From NCBI GenBank assembly GCA_040219275.1, contig JAVJSU010000085.1, positions 1-64,000 of the forward strand: 64,000 bases of DNA. The letters run 5' to 3'. Position 1 is the first letter of the stretch. Each line of letters begins with the position of its first letter. A program made the position numbers and the translations under genes. This document shows, piece after piece, positions 35,485-43,642 of the stretch. The notes under the pieces are model-generated. The model was not told the DNA's origin and ran no database searches. It was given only the letters and a program-made list of their open reading frames with translations. Origin of the DNA: JAVJSU01 sp040219275. Lineage in GTDB: Bacteria; Chloroflexota; Anaerolineae; Aggregatilineales; Phototrophicaceae.

Positions 35485-36873
35485 TCAGTCTACACGCACT
35501 TCCGTTGTGTAGTCATTGACGTGCAGGGTATACGTGTTGGGATCGACTGCCCCGAGATTATAGGTTTCCTCAAACGGCACGATGTTCATGGGACACATCA
35601 CATCCGCCGGAACTTCACGGAAAATCCGCACGGTGATGGTGTCGCCGTCGATGGTTGTTTCCACCTGTACAGGGTAATCACAGCCATCAGGATGATAGCC
35701 CGTGACCGTGATAGTCAGTTGCGGCGGGAACGATTCCAGAATGGCGACATCCACAGTTTCTACTACCGCCAGAATTTGCCCCGGCGCAGGCGCGTTATCC
35801 ATAATGCCATCTCCAATCGTAAATTCCGAACGTACATCATTGACGATCACTTCATACGTTCCCGCGTCCATGCCGTCCGGCAATTCCACCGTAAAGTCGA
35901 TGTCGTGTGTAATCAAGATCAGCGGGCAGGCGCGGACTTCCGTTAGTGCAGGACGATAAACCTGAATTGCCAGCACATCCCCCTGTACTTGGCGGGTTAC
36001 AAACGGAATTTCACAGCCATCAGGCGCTTGTGCGATGATATTGACCGTGAGCGTCTTGTCCTCATTGACCGTCACACGGACATTTTCAATCGGGAATAAT
36101 TCGCGGGTGGTCGGGATCAATTCCGGCGTAAACTCGCCAGAATCATCTGCGGTAAACACCAACTCGGCGATAAAATCATTGACTTCCACCACATAGGTCA
36201 CGGCGACAAGCGTCGGGATGGATGGATCAGGGTTGAACGCCGGATCAACCGGAATGGTCAACGTGAAGGGTTGTTCCTCGCCCGCACAGCGCACATTCGG
36301 CGGGATTTCACGATAAAGTTCTACCCGCAACCAATCAATCTGCGAAACATCCTGCGTTTCGATCAAGTCAAAGCCACAGTTGAAAAATTCCACGCCACTC
36401 ACGGTTAATTCGAGTTGACCGTCCACCGTTGCGATGCTCACATCGTCAATTCGCGGATAGGCAAAGCCGTTTTCAGGCAACGCGGGCGAAATCGCTTCGT
36501 ATTCGTCAAGGTTAATGCTGATTACCAAGCCGTTGACATCAACGATCAGTTCAGTCACATCCGCCGGAATCTCCAGCGGGAGGATCTCATCATAACGCAC
36601 AATCATGCGCGGACACGCCACCGCCGCTGTCGCTTCTTCGTAAATTTCGACGGTCAGCGTGTTGGTGCTGTCATCATAGGTCTGGACGATTTGCATGGGC
36701 ATGTCACAACTGAGTGTTTCTGTGCCTGTGACCTGTATGGACACCTGCCCGTTTTCAACCGCAACGATCTCAATAGCCTCAACCTCAACCGGATAGCGGA
36801 TTAAATCCCCCTGTTGAAAAGTTCCCATCAATAACCCGAACGCTCCAATGAGAGCGATAAATAGTGTACTCAT
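35485..36873 (-). CDS. secreted protein of four Cys-containing beta repeats
   Basis: 462 residues from ATG 36873 (MSTLFIALIGAFGLLMG). AGGA lies 9 bases upstream; the longer frame to 36945 lacks an RBS. After a signal peptide come four ~100-residue units. Each has a DGQ/NGQ-L.LTVSG strand, a Cys (LSCDMP, FNCGFD, DGCEIP, DGCDYP), a TLTVEIYRE-type strand, a second Cys (VACP, VRCA, RACP, VMCP) and a closing Y.V.VND strand. The conserved Cys pair suggests one disulfide per unit. I do not recognise the family. It is probably co-oriented with the DUF4139 gene as an envelope-protein pair. Confidence 0.75.
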   Translation of the reverse strand: MSTLFIALIGAFGLLMGTFQQGDLIRYPVEVEAIEIVAVENGQVSIQVTGTETLSCDMPMQIVQTYDDSTNTLTVEIYEEATAAVACPRMIVRYDEILPLEIPADVTELIVDVNGLVISINLDEYEAISPALPENGFAYPRIDDVSIATVDGQLELTVSGVEFFNCGFDLIETQDVSQIDWLRVELYREIPPNVRCAGEEQPFTLTIPVDPAFNPDPSIPTLVAVTYVVEVNDFIAELVFTADDSGEFTPELIPTTRELFPIENVRVTVNEDKTLTVNIIAQAPDGCEIPFVTRQVQGDVLAIQVYRPALTEVRACPLILITHDIDFTVELPDGMDAGTYEVIVNDVRSEFTIGDGIMDNAPAPGQILAVVETVDVAILESFPPQLTITVTGYHPDGCDYPVQVETTIDGDTITVRIFREVPADVMCPMNIVPFEETYNLGAVDPNTYTLHVNDYTTEVRVD

Positions 36874-37092
36874 CTTGCTTGTTTTCCTTAATTTGACTAT
36901 CGAACCTACTGATTGAACGTTTCTAATCTCAATTTTGTTCCACAAAGTTTCCGATAAACGTAAAATTCGTTGAACATAACACTTATTTAAAGAACTCTAC
37001 CCCGATACAAACCTTTTTAAAACGGACACATGGCTCATTCTCTGCTACGCTAGAAAGTATGATTGTTGTTATGTAGTCATTTGGAGATTTAC

Positions 37093-38055
37093 ATGGAAGA
37101 CCCTACGCCTAAATTAGATCCGCAAGAGATGCCTGACGAAAACGCCTCAGAGGAAACTGCTCAGGAAGCGGCGGAAAGACAAAGCAGAGCCGATATTAAG
37201 GAAACGCGACGCGTGTTGCGATTGGTACAGGATCATATCGCCACCGCACATTTAAAGGTCGGCGCACAGCAAGAAGCCCACGGACTTGTCGAAGTGGTGA
37301 GCCACCCTACGAGTGAATTGGCAACCTTAAATTACGTCACACCACGCAAAAACACGGCATGGATCCCCGCGCCGGAAATCCAAAAAGGGCTGGAACACCT
37401 GCGGAAATTGAATCGAGTCGCCCGCGTGACCTACGTGGAAGGCTTATTCCCGCCGATTTTTTCCAAGAGCCTGATGCAATTGGGTCTCGTTGTGGAATTT
37501 GAAACGCCCATCATGGTCTATGATCTGCGCGAGTTTGATGCAACGAAAAACACCGCTTCCGGCAAAAGCACGGGCGTATCTGTGCGTGCCGTGTCCGATC
37601 AAGACGGCATCGGCATGTGGTGGTATGTGTGGCGCAACGCTTATTATGATGTGTTGACCGGCAATATTGAACCCATTAAGATCGGGCATGAGATGGCGCA
37701 AATCGTCTCCGGCGATCAGATTGACTTATTGCTCTATCGGGGTGATCTTCCGGTGGGTGCGGCACGCGTCACGGTGCACAACACCACCGCCCACCTGACC
37801 ACATTAGCTATCATGAAAGAAGTTCGCACCCCTGCGTTAATTCGCGCCCTGTATGACGCTACGCTCAATACTGCCGCTGAACGCGGATGTGAATTGTTGT
37901 TTACCTCTGGCGACACAGAATCTGACCGTCATCTTGGTCGTGAAATTGGTTTCATAGATTCCGGTAGTGTGGTATGTTATTCTGAACCAAAGCTAGGTTT
38001 ACAACAGGATAAAAATGACGGTAATCTGGCACAACCTGTATTTGCCCTTCCGTAA
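37093..38055 (+). CDS. GNAT-like protein with acidic N-terminal extension
   Basis: 320 residues from ATG 37093, with GGAG 8 bases upstream. The first ~60 residues are acidic and disordered (MEDPTPKLDPQEMPDENASEE). The C-terminal half (~160-310) has a GNAT-type order of elements: QIDLLLYRGDLPVGAARVTVHNTTAHLTTLAIMKEVRTPALIRALYDATLNTAAERGCELLF, where the loop before the long helix would bind acetyl-CoA. The usual Q/RxxGxG/A motif is not clear, so acetyltransferase activity is uncertain. First of three tightly spaced genes. Confidence 0.65.
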   Translation: MEDPTPKLDPQEMPDENASEETAQEAAERQSRADIKETRRVLRLVQDHIATAHLKVGAQQEAHGLVEVVSHPTSELATLNYVTPRKNTAWIPAPEIQKGLEHLRKLNRVARVTYVEGLFPPIFSKSLMQLGLVVEFETPIMVYDLREFDATKNTASGKSTGVSVRAVSDQDGIGMWWYVWRNAYYDVLTGNIEPIKIGHEMAQIVSGDQIDLLLYRGDLPVGAARVTVHNTTAHLTTLAIMKEVRTPALIRALYDATLNTAAERGCELLFTSGDTESDRHLGREIGFIDSGSVVCYSEPKLGLQQDKNDGNLAQPVFALP

Positions 38056-38071
38056 GGAAGACGCTTCCAAT

Positions 38072-38872
38072 ATGGAAGACCCTTCCGGAAAGGGTGAGAA
38101 GTCTCTTCATGGAGAAACAATCGCAGAGAGTCTGCGCGATAGTCTAATTGAACAGGGGTACATATTATATGATCCCTTCGGTTTGATTCCCGGCGCGGCA
38201 TATGCGGATTCAGTCAAACTATTTGTTGCGCCTGCCTCATCGGGGTGGGTGCGTGTACTCATTTCACCGGAAAATCAACTGCTACCCGCGATTATGGAAT
38301 CGATGAGCAAGGATCAACTGTGCCTATCGCTCAGTTTTGATGAGAGCGCCATGCACGTGACTGTCTATAAAGACGGTCAGGAAGCGGAACTTAACGCCTT
38401 GCAACCGTATCTCAAAGTCGGCTTTACTGTGGATGATCTGACAAACGCCATGCAAATACAGGGCGAAGCAACGAATATCTCCGGTGATACTTTCCCGATG
38501 GGCGTGTTGCCGGATGATTTGCAATCCGCCGCACAAACTCTGAATCCCAAACACATTGACCGCATGTTCGTTAAGCTCATGAAAAAGGTCAATCGTCAAC
38601 TGAGTGATACGGACGAGAATCAGGCGCGGGAAGTGCTCAATAAAAGGATCAATTGGCAGAGCACGGGCGGACAACAGGTGAGTCAGTTTGTGGATTGCCT
38701 CACCCTGCCAGAAAATTGGAATAAGCCTGAATATGTCACCCTACGAGACGCATTTCAGCGCCATCGGCATCGCCAGCGCAACCCGCACGGGCATCTCTTC
38801 CCCGGTGATACCGAAGCGATGGAAGCAGTACCGAACGCATTGGACTTTTTGCCTGTGTATGGAGGTAAATAA
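38072..38872 (+). CDS. hypothetical protein, middle gene of a three-gene operon
   Basis: 266 residues if started at ATG 38072 (MEDPSGKGEKSLHG), 16 bases after the previous stop, with AAGGAAG about 12 bases upstream. An earlier ATG at 38015 would overlap the upstream gene by 41 bases. The product is soluble, with an N-terminal alpha/beta domain (~20-130) and a helical, His/Arg-rich C-terminus. No family recognised. It is translationally coupled to the methyltransferase by a TAATG overlap, so the two probably act together. Confidence 0.65.
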   Translation: MEDPSGKGEKSLHGETIAESLRDSLIEQGYILYDPFGLIPGAAYADSVKLFVAPASSGWVRVLISPENQLLPAIMESMSKDQLCLSLSFDESAMHVTVYKDGQEAELNALQPYLKVGFTVDDLTNAMQIQGEATNISGDTFPMGVLPDDLQSAAQTLNPKHIDRMFVKLMKKVNRQLSDTDENQAREVLNKRINWQSTGGQQVSQFVDCLTLPENWNKPEYVTLRDAFQRHRHRQRNPHGHLFPGDTEAMEAVPNALDFLPVYGGK

Positions 38873-39519
38873 TGTCCACACAGGATCGTGTACGCTGGGA
38901 TACCATTTACCGTAAAGTTGCCCGTAAGCCGTATCCCGCGCCAGACCCCATTTTGCTGGAATATACGCCCGCCGTGCCACAGGCAGAAGAACGCCATGCG
39001 CTTGATCTCGCCGCCGGAGTCGGGCAGAATGGCTTATGGCTGGCGGAGCAAGGCTACGTGACGGATGTGATGGATATTAGCCGTGTGGCGCTTTATCGTG
39101 CGCGGGTAGAAATGACCATTCGCAATCTACGGAATGTCAACCTGTTACAAATTGATCTCGACGAATTAGAGCTTGAATCCTACTACTACGATCAAGTGTG
39201 CGTCTTCCGCTATTTAAAGCGCGATTCCCTGCCTGCCATCCGCGATTCCGTCAAACCGGGCGGGCGTATCATCTACGAAACCTATAACCTCCATTACCTC
39301 ACCCTTGTGCCGGAATTTAACACGAAATTCTTGCTTCAAGAGCATGAATTGCTTGATGGCTTTAAGGGGTGGAATATTCTCTGCCACGAAGAATCCGATC
39401 ATGTGACGCGCCTCGTCGCTGTCAGACCGGAAGACACCGATTCCATCGCTCATGCACGGTCATCACGGTCACGGCATCAAAAAGAAGCAGAACGCAAAGA
39501 CTCTAACTTCGAGTGGTAA
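38872..39519 (+). CDS. class I SAM-dependent methyltransferase (TehB-like)
   Basis: 215 residues. The SAM-binding loop is ALDLAAGVGQNGLWLAEQGY (~43-62), followed by VTDVMDISRVALYRA (acidic end of beta2) and KPGGRIIYETYNL (post-motif). The sequence resembles TehB/tellurite-resistance-type methyltransferases, but the substrate is not inferable. The ATG overlaps the preceding stop (TAATG). The C-terminus is a short basic tail, RSSRSRHQKEAERK. Confidence 0.85.
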   Translation: MSTQDRVRWDTIYRKVARKPYPAPDPILLEYTPAVPQAEERHALDLAAGVGQNGLWLAEQGYVTDVMDISRVALYRARVEMTIRNLRNVNLLQIDLDELELESYYYDQVCVFRYLKRDSLPAIRDSVKPGGRIIYETYNLHYLTLVPEFNTKFLLQEHELLDGFKGWNILCHEESDHVTRLVAVRPEDTDSIAHARSSRSRHQKEAERKDSNFEW

Positions 39520-39583
39520 AAGTCTAAAGATTTGCCCCTCATTAAATAATTATGAGAATCGCGTGAGTGGGTTCTGACCTTGC

Positions 39584-39613
39584 GCGAAGTGTTGCATGAA
39601 ATTGGTAAATATT
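39584..39613 (+). promoter_or_regulatory. upstream element shared by SH3b paralogs A and B, copy at A
   Basis: GCGAAGTGTTG, then GAA.TT.GTAAATATT, about 110-140 bases before the start codon of each paralog. The matching copy is at 41598-41627. Conservation across two paralogous 5' regions that otherwise diverge suggests a regulatory site or leader structure. Confidence 0.45.
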
Positions 39614-39725
39614 CCCCTGTGGCTTATCTTCAAACAGTTCCACATACAGTAACATATCGGTACATGACCTAAAATCTGGTCAACCACAATGTAATATCAA
39701 TTATGTTTTTTTAAGGAAGATAGCA

Positions 39726-41234
39726 ATGCGCCACCTTAGTCTAATGTTACTACTTCTTGTTATAGGTGTCGGTTTTGCACTGAACTCAAACACTACAACC
39801 GCCCAAACGGATGACACTTGCCCTGCATTTGTCGACCAAGCAATGGCACAGGTAGGGGATACCTGTAGCAATATGGGTCTCAATGTCGCCTGTTACGGGA
39901 ACTATGCTGTGGAAAGCATCTTAAATCAAGGCGTGAGCATCAGCCGATTTGACGCGCCCGCTGATCGCATTGAATTAGCGTCCCTGAATACGATTCGCAC
40001 CGCTCCACTCAACGAAGCCAGGGAGGAATGGGAGATCGCACTATTGAATACTCGTGCGAATTTGCCAAATACCGCTCCCGGTCAAAGCGTCGTGATGATG
40101 CTTGTTGGTGATGCCTCTATTGAAAATCAGATTACGCCGGATCAACAAGTCTCGCTGGATGCCCTTATCACTGTGCAGGTAGAAGTCGCCACGAATTTGC
40201 GCGCTCAACCGTCCGCCAATGGAACTATTGTTGGCTCTTTAGAGGCAGGATCACGTTTATCAGCAGATATGCTTAGCGAAGATCAGGCATGGGTTCGCAT
40301 CCCACAACCGGGTGGGGATATTTTGTGGATTAGTCGTGATGCCATCGTCGATGCGCCGGAGATTGATCTACTGCCGTATTCGAACCCGACACAAATTTCA
40401 CCCATGCAATCCTTTTATTTTAATACTGGCATCGGTCAATCTAGCTGTACAGAAGCCTCCGGCACATTGTTCATTCAGGGTCCTAACAATATCCGCGTTG
40501 ATCTACAGGTGAACGGCGTAGACATTAGCATCGGGTCAACCATCGCGCTGAATTTTATTACGCCTACGCAGATGCAGGTCGTGACTTTAAGTGGTACAGG
40601 TTACGTGGCGGGAACGACGGTGCCTGCCGGTTATGCGGTTACTGTTGAGGTTGATTCCGACAATATTGGCATACCGGGGTCTGTTTCTACAGCGCAACGG
40701 ATGGACGACACCCTCATCAGACGTTACAGACTGAGCGAGGCAATCCCTGAGACATTGCTTAATTATCAGATTGATCTTCAACCCATCACAGAAACTGTTA
40801 CCGGAACAACCACACCCATGCCGATCACGTTAATTATTGAAGGCGCAGTTCAGGAGGTTATCGGGAACATCCTGATTATCTACGATTTTGAAATTGAAGT
40901 TGACCCGGATGACCCGATTTTGAGGATCATCCAACCCGGCGATGTACTCCGCATTAATGGCACGATGGAAATTATCGTAGCTAACAGGGATGTTGAGTCG
41001 TCAATTATCCACATCACGCCGATAATTATTATGCCGATTGGGGATACGATTCAGATCAACGCCGACACAGGTGAAGTATGGCGTGATGATTATTCCTGCA
41101 ACAATCCGCCGCCTGCATGGGCACTTGCGAACAGTTGGCGCAGTCGGTGTGAAGTCGCACCTGCTATAAATCCGGGTGGAGGCGGACGAGGGAGTGGTCG
41201 TGGCAGTCGCGGGCGTAGCAGTCGCGGGAGTTAG
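39726..41234 (+). CDS. secreted SH3b/FecR-like paralog A, Arg/Gly/Ser tail
   Basis: 502 residues with AAGGAAG upstream of the ATG. Signal peptide (1-25), then a conserved Cys segment (CPAFVDQAMAQVGDTCSNMG.NVACYG, ~35-60). An alpha/beta region follows (DAPADRIELASLNTIRTAPL...PGQSVVMMLVGDA), then an SH3b domain (~150-212, VATNLRAQPSANGTIVGSLEAG...WVRIPQPGGDILWISRD). A FecR-like segment comes next (~235-320, GTLFIQGPNNIRVDLQVNGVDISIGSTIAL..QMQVVTLSGTGYVAGTTVPAG). The unique C-terminus has a beta-rich domain and a short RGS/GR-repeat tail. First of three tandem paralogs. Confidence 0.88.
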   Translation: MRHLSLMLLLLVIGVGFALNSNTTTAQTDDTCPAFVDQAMAQVGDTCSNMGLNVACYGNYAVESILNQGVSISRFDAPADRIELASLNTIRTAPLNEAREEWEIALLNTRANLPNTAPGQSVVMMLVGDASIENQITPDQQVSLDALITVQVEVATNLRAQPSANGTIVGSLEAGSRLSADMLSEDQAWVRIPQPGGDILWISRDAIVDAPEIDLLPYSNPTQISPMQSFYFNTGIGQSSCTEASGTLFIQGPNNIRVDLQVNGVDISIGSTIALNFITPTQMQVVTLSGTGYVAGTTVPAGYAVTVEVDSDNIGIPGSVSTAQRMDDTLIRRYRLSEAIPETLLNYQIDLQPITETVTGTTTPMPITLIIEGAVQEVIGNILIIYDFEIEVDPDDPILRIIQPGDVLRINGTMEIIVANRDVESSIIHITPIIIMPIGDTIQINADTGEVWRDDYSCNNPPPAWALANSWRSRCEVAPAINPGGGGRGSGRGSRGRSSRGS

Positions 41235-41738
41235 TGATCTGATTTCATATCATCTGCTTGTTATATTGCGTGCGCCCATAACTTAATACCGTCAGTTCTG
41301 GATAAGCAAACGATCTTTAGCTAGTTAGTTTCTCAGTGAAAGCATTCATACAACCAGGGTGGATGGACGATTGCGCCCCACGATTTATTAACCTGCATTT
41401 TTTTAAGGTGAACATTTGTGAAAAATAGCTTTTAGCCGTTAGCTTTTAGTTTGAAAAAACAATGCTTTTGCCAAAAGCTAAGAGCCAAGAGCTTCCAATC
41501 GTCAAGGTATTTTGCCGCAAAATGACAGTCATTAAACTGCAATTAAAGTATTTCGTTAGTCAATTATGAATTATCGGTTATAGAATTCTTACCATAGGCG
41601 AAGTGTTGTTTGAATTTAGTAAATATTGGATTAAGGCTAGGATACAAGTCGTATGTAATAAAGTATAATATAGGTATAAAATGTAAATAATCTCAACCGT
41701 ATCGTTATATGAGTTACAGGTTGTTAAGGATAATAACA
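41235..41738. other. intergenic region between SH3b paralogs A and B
   Basis: Holds a partial copy of the ~120-bp repeat (~41315-41350). An imperfect inverted repeat built from AGCTTTTAG/CTAAGAGC words spans ~41428-41498. The element at 41598-41627 is shared with paralog A. No gene seen. Confidence 0.55.
41598..41627 (+). promoter_or_regulatory. upstream element shared by SH3b paralogs A and B, copy at B
   Basis: Same GCGAAGTGTTG...GTAAATATT block as at 39584-39613. AT-rich sequence with TATAAT-like words follows (~41665-41680). Confidence 0.45.
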
Positions 41739-43352
41739 ATGCGTCACCTCGCTTTACTACTCTTTTTTCTCACATTGGGTATCGGTTTTGCGCTGAACTC
41801 AAATTCCACAGAAGCACAAACAGGTGACTCTTGCCCTGCGTTTGTCGATCAGGCAATGGCGCAGGTAGGGGATACCTGTAGCAATATGGGGCGGAATGTC
41901 GCCTGCTACGGCTATGATGCTGTCACTGCTTCATTCTATGATAACGTCAGCTTAACAGAATTTGATGCTCCGGCAGACCGCATCGCGCTGGCATCATTAC
42001 AGACAATCCGCACCGCACCCCTCAATGCAGACACGCAAGAATGGGGGATCGCCCTGCTGAATACACAGGCGAACTTACCAAATACCGCCCCCGGTCAAAG
42101 CGTCGTCATGATGCTCGTCGGCGATGCACAGATTGAAAATTTGGTAGCGCCATCCGAACTGACTTTTACGGGCGAAATAATCGCCGTTTCAGCGACTTAT
42201 AATGCAAATTTGCGTCACCTGCCATCTTTGAATGGTCGGGTGATTGATAGTGTAGCCAGTGGTACTACCCTGCATGTCGATATGGTCAGCGCGGATGGTG
42301 CGTGGTTGCGGGTTGCAAAAGATGATGGGTCAATTGCCTGGGTGAGCCGTGAAGTCATCGCCAATTCAGCGGAAATCGACACACTATCGCGCCCTGAACC
42401 CACGCGTATGTCCCCGATGCAAGCCTTTTATTTCACGGCAGGACTGGGACAAACTGGCTGTTCGCAAGCCTCCGGTACGGTCTTCATTCAAGGACCGAAT
42501 AACATTGTTGTTGATCTGGAAGTGAACGGCGCGGAAATTTCAATTGGTTCAACCATCGCCCTCAGTTTCAACGATGCACGGGAAATGCAGGTTGCCACCC
42601 TCAGCGGAACAGCCTATGTAGAAGGTGTTGCCGTACCCGCAGGTTACACCGTCACCGCACAGGTAGATGAAAGCGGTAATGTGGCGCAAAATACGTGGCG
42701 TGCCCCGCAACCGATGATAGAGACCGACCTCGAACGGTACGACATCACCGCTGAAATTCCTGACAGCCTACTTCATTATCATGTTGAAGCACAACTTCCG
42801 GTCATCATCACAGATGTGAACAATTCAAACGGCGCAGACTGTAATTGCGAGAACAACTCCGGTGGCAATGGCAACAATGCTGGAAACGGTGGCAGTACGT
42901 CCACAGTCGGGAACGGCAATAATGCTGGTGGCAATGGCAACAATGCCGGAAACGGTGGCAATGGCTCTACCGTCGATAATGGCAACAACGCCGGAAACGG
43001 TGGCAATGGCTCTACCGTCGATAATGGGAACAACGCTGGCAACGGTGGTGGTAATAGCAACACAAACTGCCCCGGCAATAGCTGTAACAACCCCGGCAAT
43101 GGTAACGGCAACAATACAAACTGTCCCGGCAATAGCTGTAACAACCCCGGCAACGGTAACGGCAACAATACAAACTGCCCCGGCAATAGCTGTAACAACC
43201 CCGGTAATAATGGTGGCGGTAATGGCAATGCCAACGGCAACGGCAACAACGGCAACAACGGAAACGGCAACGGCAACGGAAACGGCAACAACGGAAACGG
43301 AAATTGCGGAAATGGCAATGGCAACGGCAATGGAAACGGCAATGGTTGCTAA
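41739..43352 (+). CDS. secreted SH3b/FecR-like paralog B, Gly/Asn-rich repeat tail
   Basis: 537 residues from ATG 41739 (MRHLALLLFFLTLG); the alignment with paralog A and AAGGA upstream favour this over 41709. The first ~360 residues match paralog A domain for domain. The last ~165 are almost only Gly and Asn, with ordered repeats: NAGNGGNGSTVDNG units, then three copies of a 17-residue unit around NCPGNSCNNPGNGNGN with two Cys each, then pure (GN)n. The tail is probably an elastic or amyloid-like surface domain that can be disulfide cross-linked; this is inference. Confidence 0.85.
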   Translation: MRHLALLLFFLTLGIGFALNSNSTEAQTGDSCPAFVDQAMAQVGDTCSNMGRNVACYGYDAVTASFYDNVSLTEFDAPADRIALASLQTIRTAPLNADTQEWGIALLNTQANLPNTAPGQSVVMMLVGDAQIENLVAPSELTFTGEIIAVSATYNANLRHLPSLNGRVIDSVASGTTLHVDMVSADGAWLRVAKDDGSIAWVSREVIANSAEIDTLSRPEPTRMSPMQAFYFTAGLGQTGCSQASGTVFIQGPNNIVVDLEVNGAEISIGSTIALSFNDAREMQVATLSGTAYVEGVAVPAGYTVTAQVDESGNVAQNTWRAPQPMIETDLERYDITAEIPDSLLHYHVEAQLPVIITDVNNSNGADCNCENNSGGNGNNAGNGGSTSTVGNGNNAGGNGNNAGNGGNGSTVDNGNNAGNGGNGSTVDNGNNAGNGGGNSNTNCPGNSCNNPGNGNGNNTNCPGNSCNNPGNGNGNNTNCPGNSCNNPGNNGGGNGNANGNGNNGNNGNGNGNGNGNNGNGNCGNGNGNGNGNGNGC

Positions 43353-43382
43353 TCGCTAAATTCCACTAAGCAGAGCTTTTAC

Positions 43383-43413
43383 AGCGCGGGGAGATACATC
43401 CTCGCGCTTTTTT
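43383..43413 (+). terminator. intrinsic terminator of paralog B
   Basis: Stem AGCGCGGGGA / TCCTCGCGCT (one G-T wobble), 6-base loop, then six T. Confidence 0.85.
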
Positions 43414-43642
43414 GTTGCGAATTGAAAGTCAAGGCGGGCGATTAATAAAGACTACATAAACTTTTTGTTATAAGTGAATTTTTATTTATTCTGTTGCAAT
43501 TAATTGAGGTGCGTTTCTCAAATTTTTTACACTAATTTCAGAAGGATGTTATTAGTTTAGTATAGAATTCCTGTATCCTAGAAGGTAGACGGTGCGTATT
43601 AAAACAGTCGTCGCGCAATCATTAAGTAGAAAGTTTTTCACC

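Noticed and set aside
42862..43330. Possible CRISPR-like array in the paralog B tail
   Set aside because: The repeats are in-frame coding units with no unique spacers of constant length and no cas genes nearby.
42779..43342. Long minus-strand ORF rich in Leu/Pro/Phe opposite paralog B
   Set aside because: It is the complement of the Gly/Asn repeat tail; composition follows from the repeat and there is no RBS.
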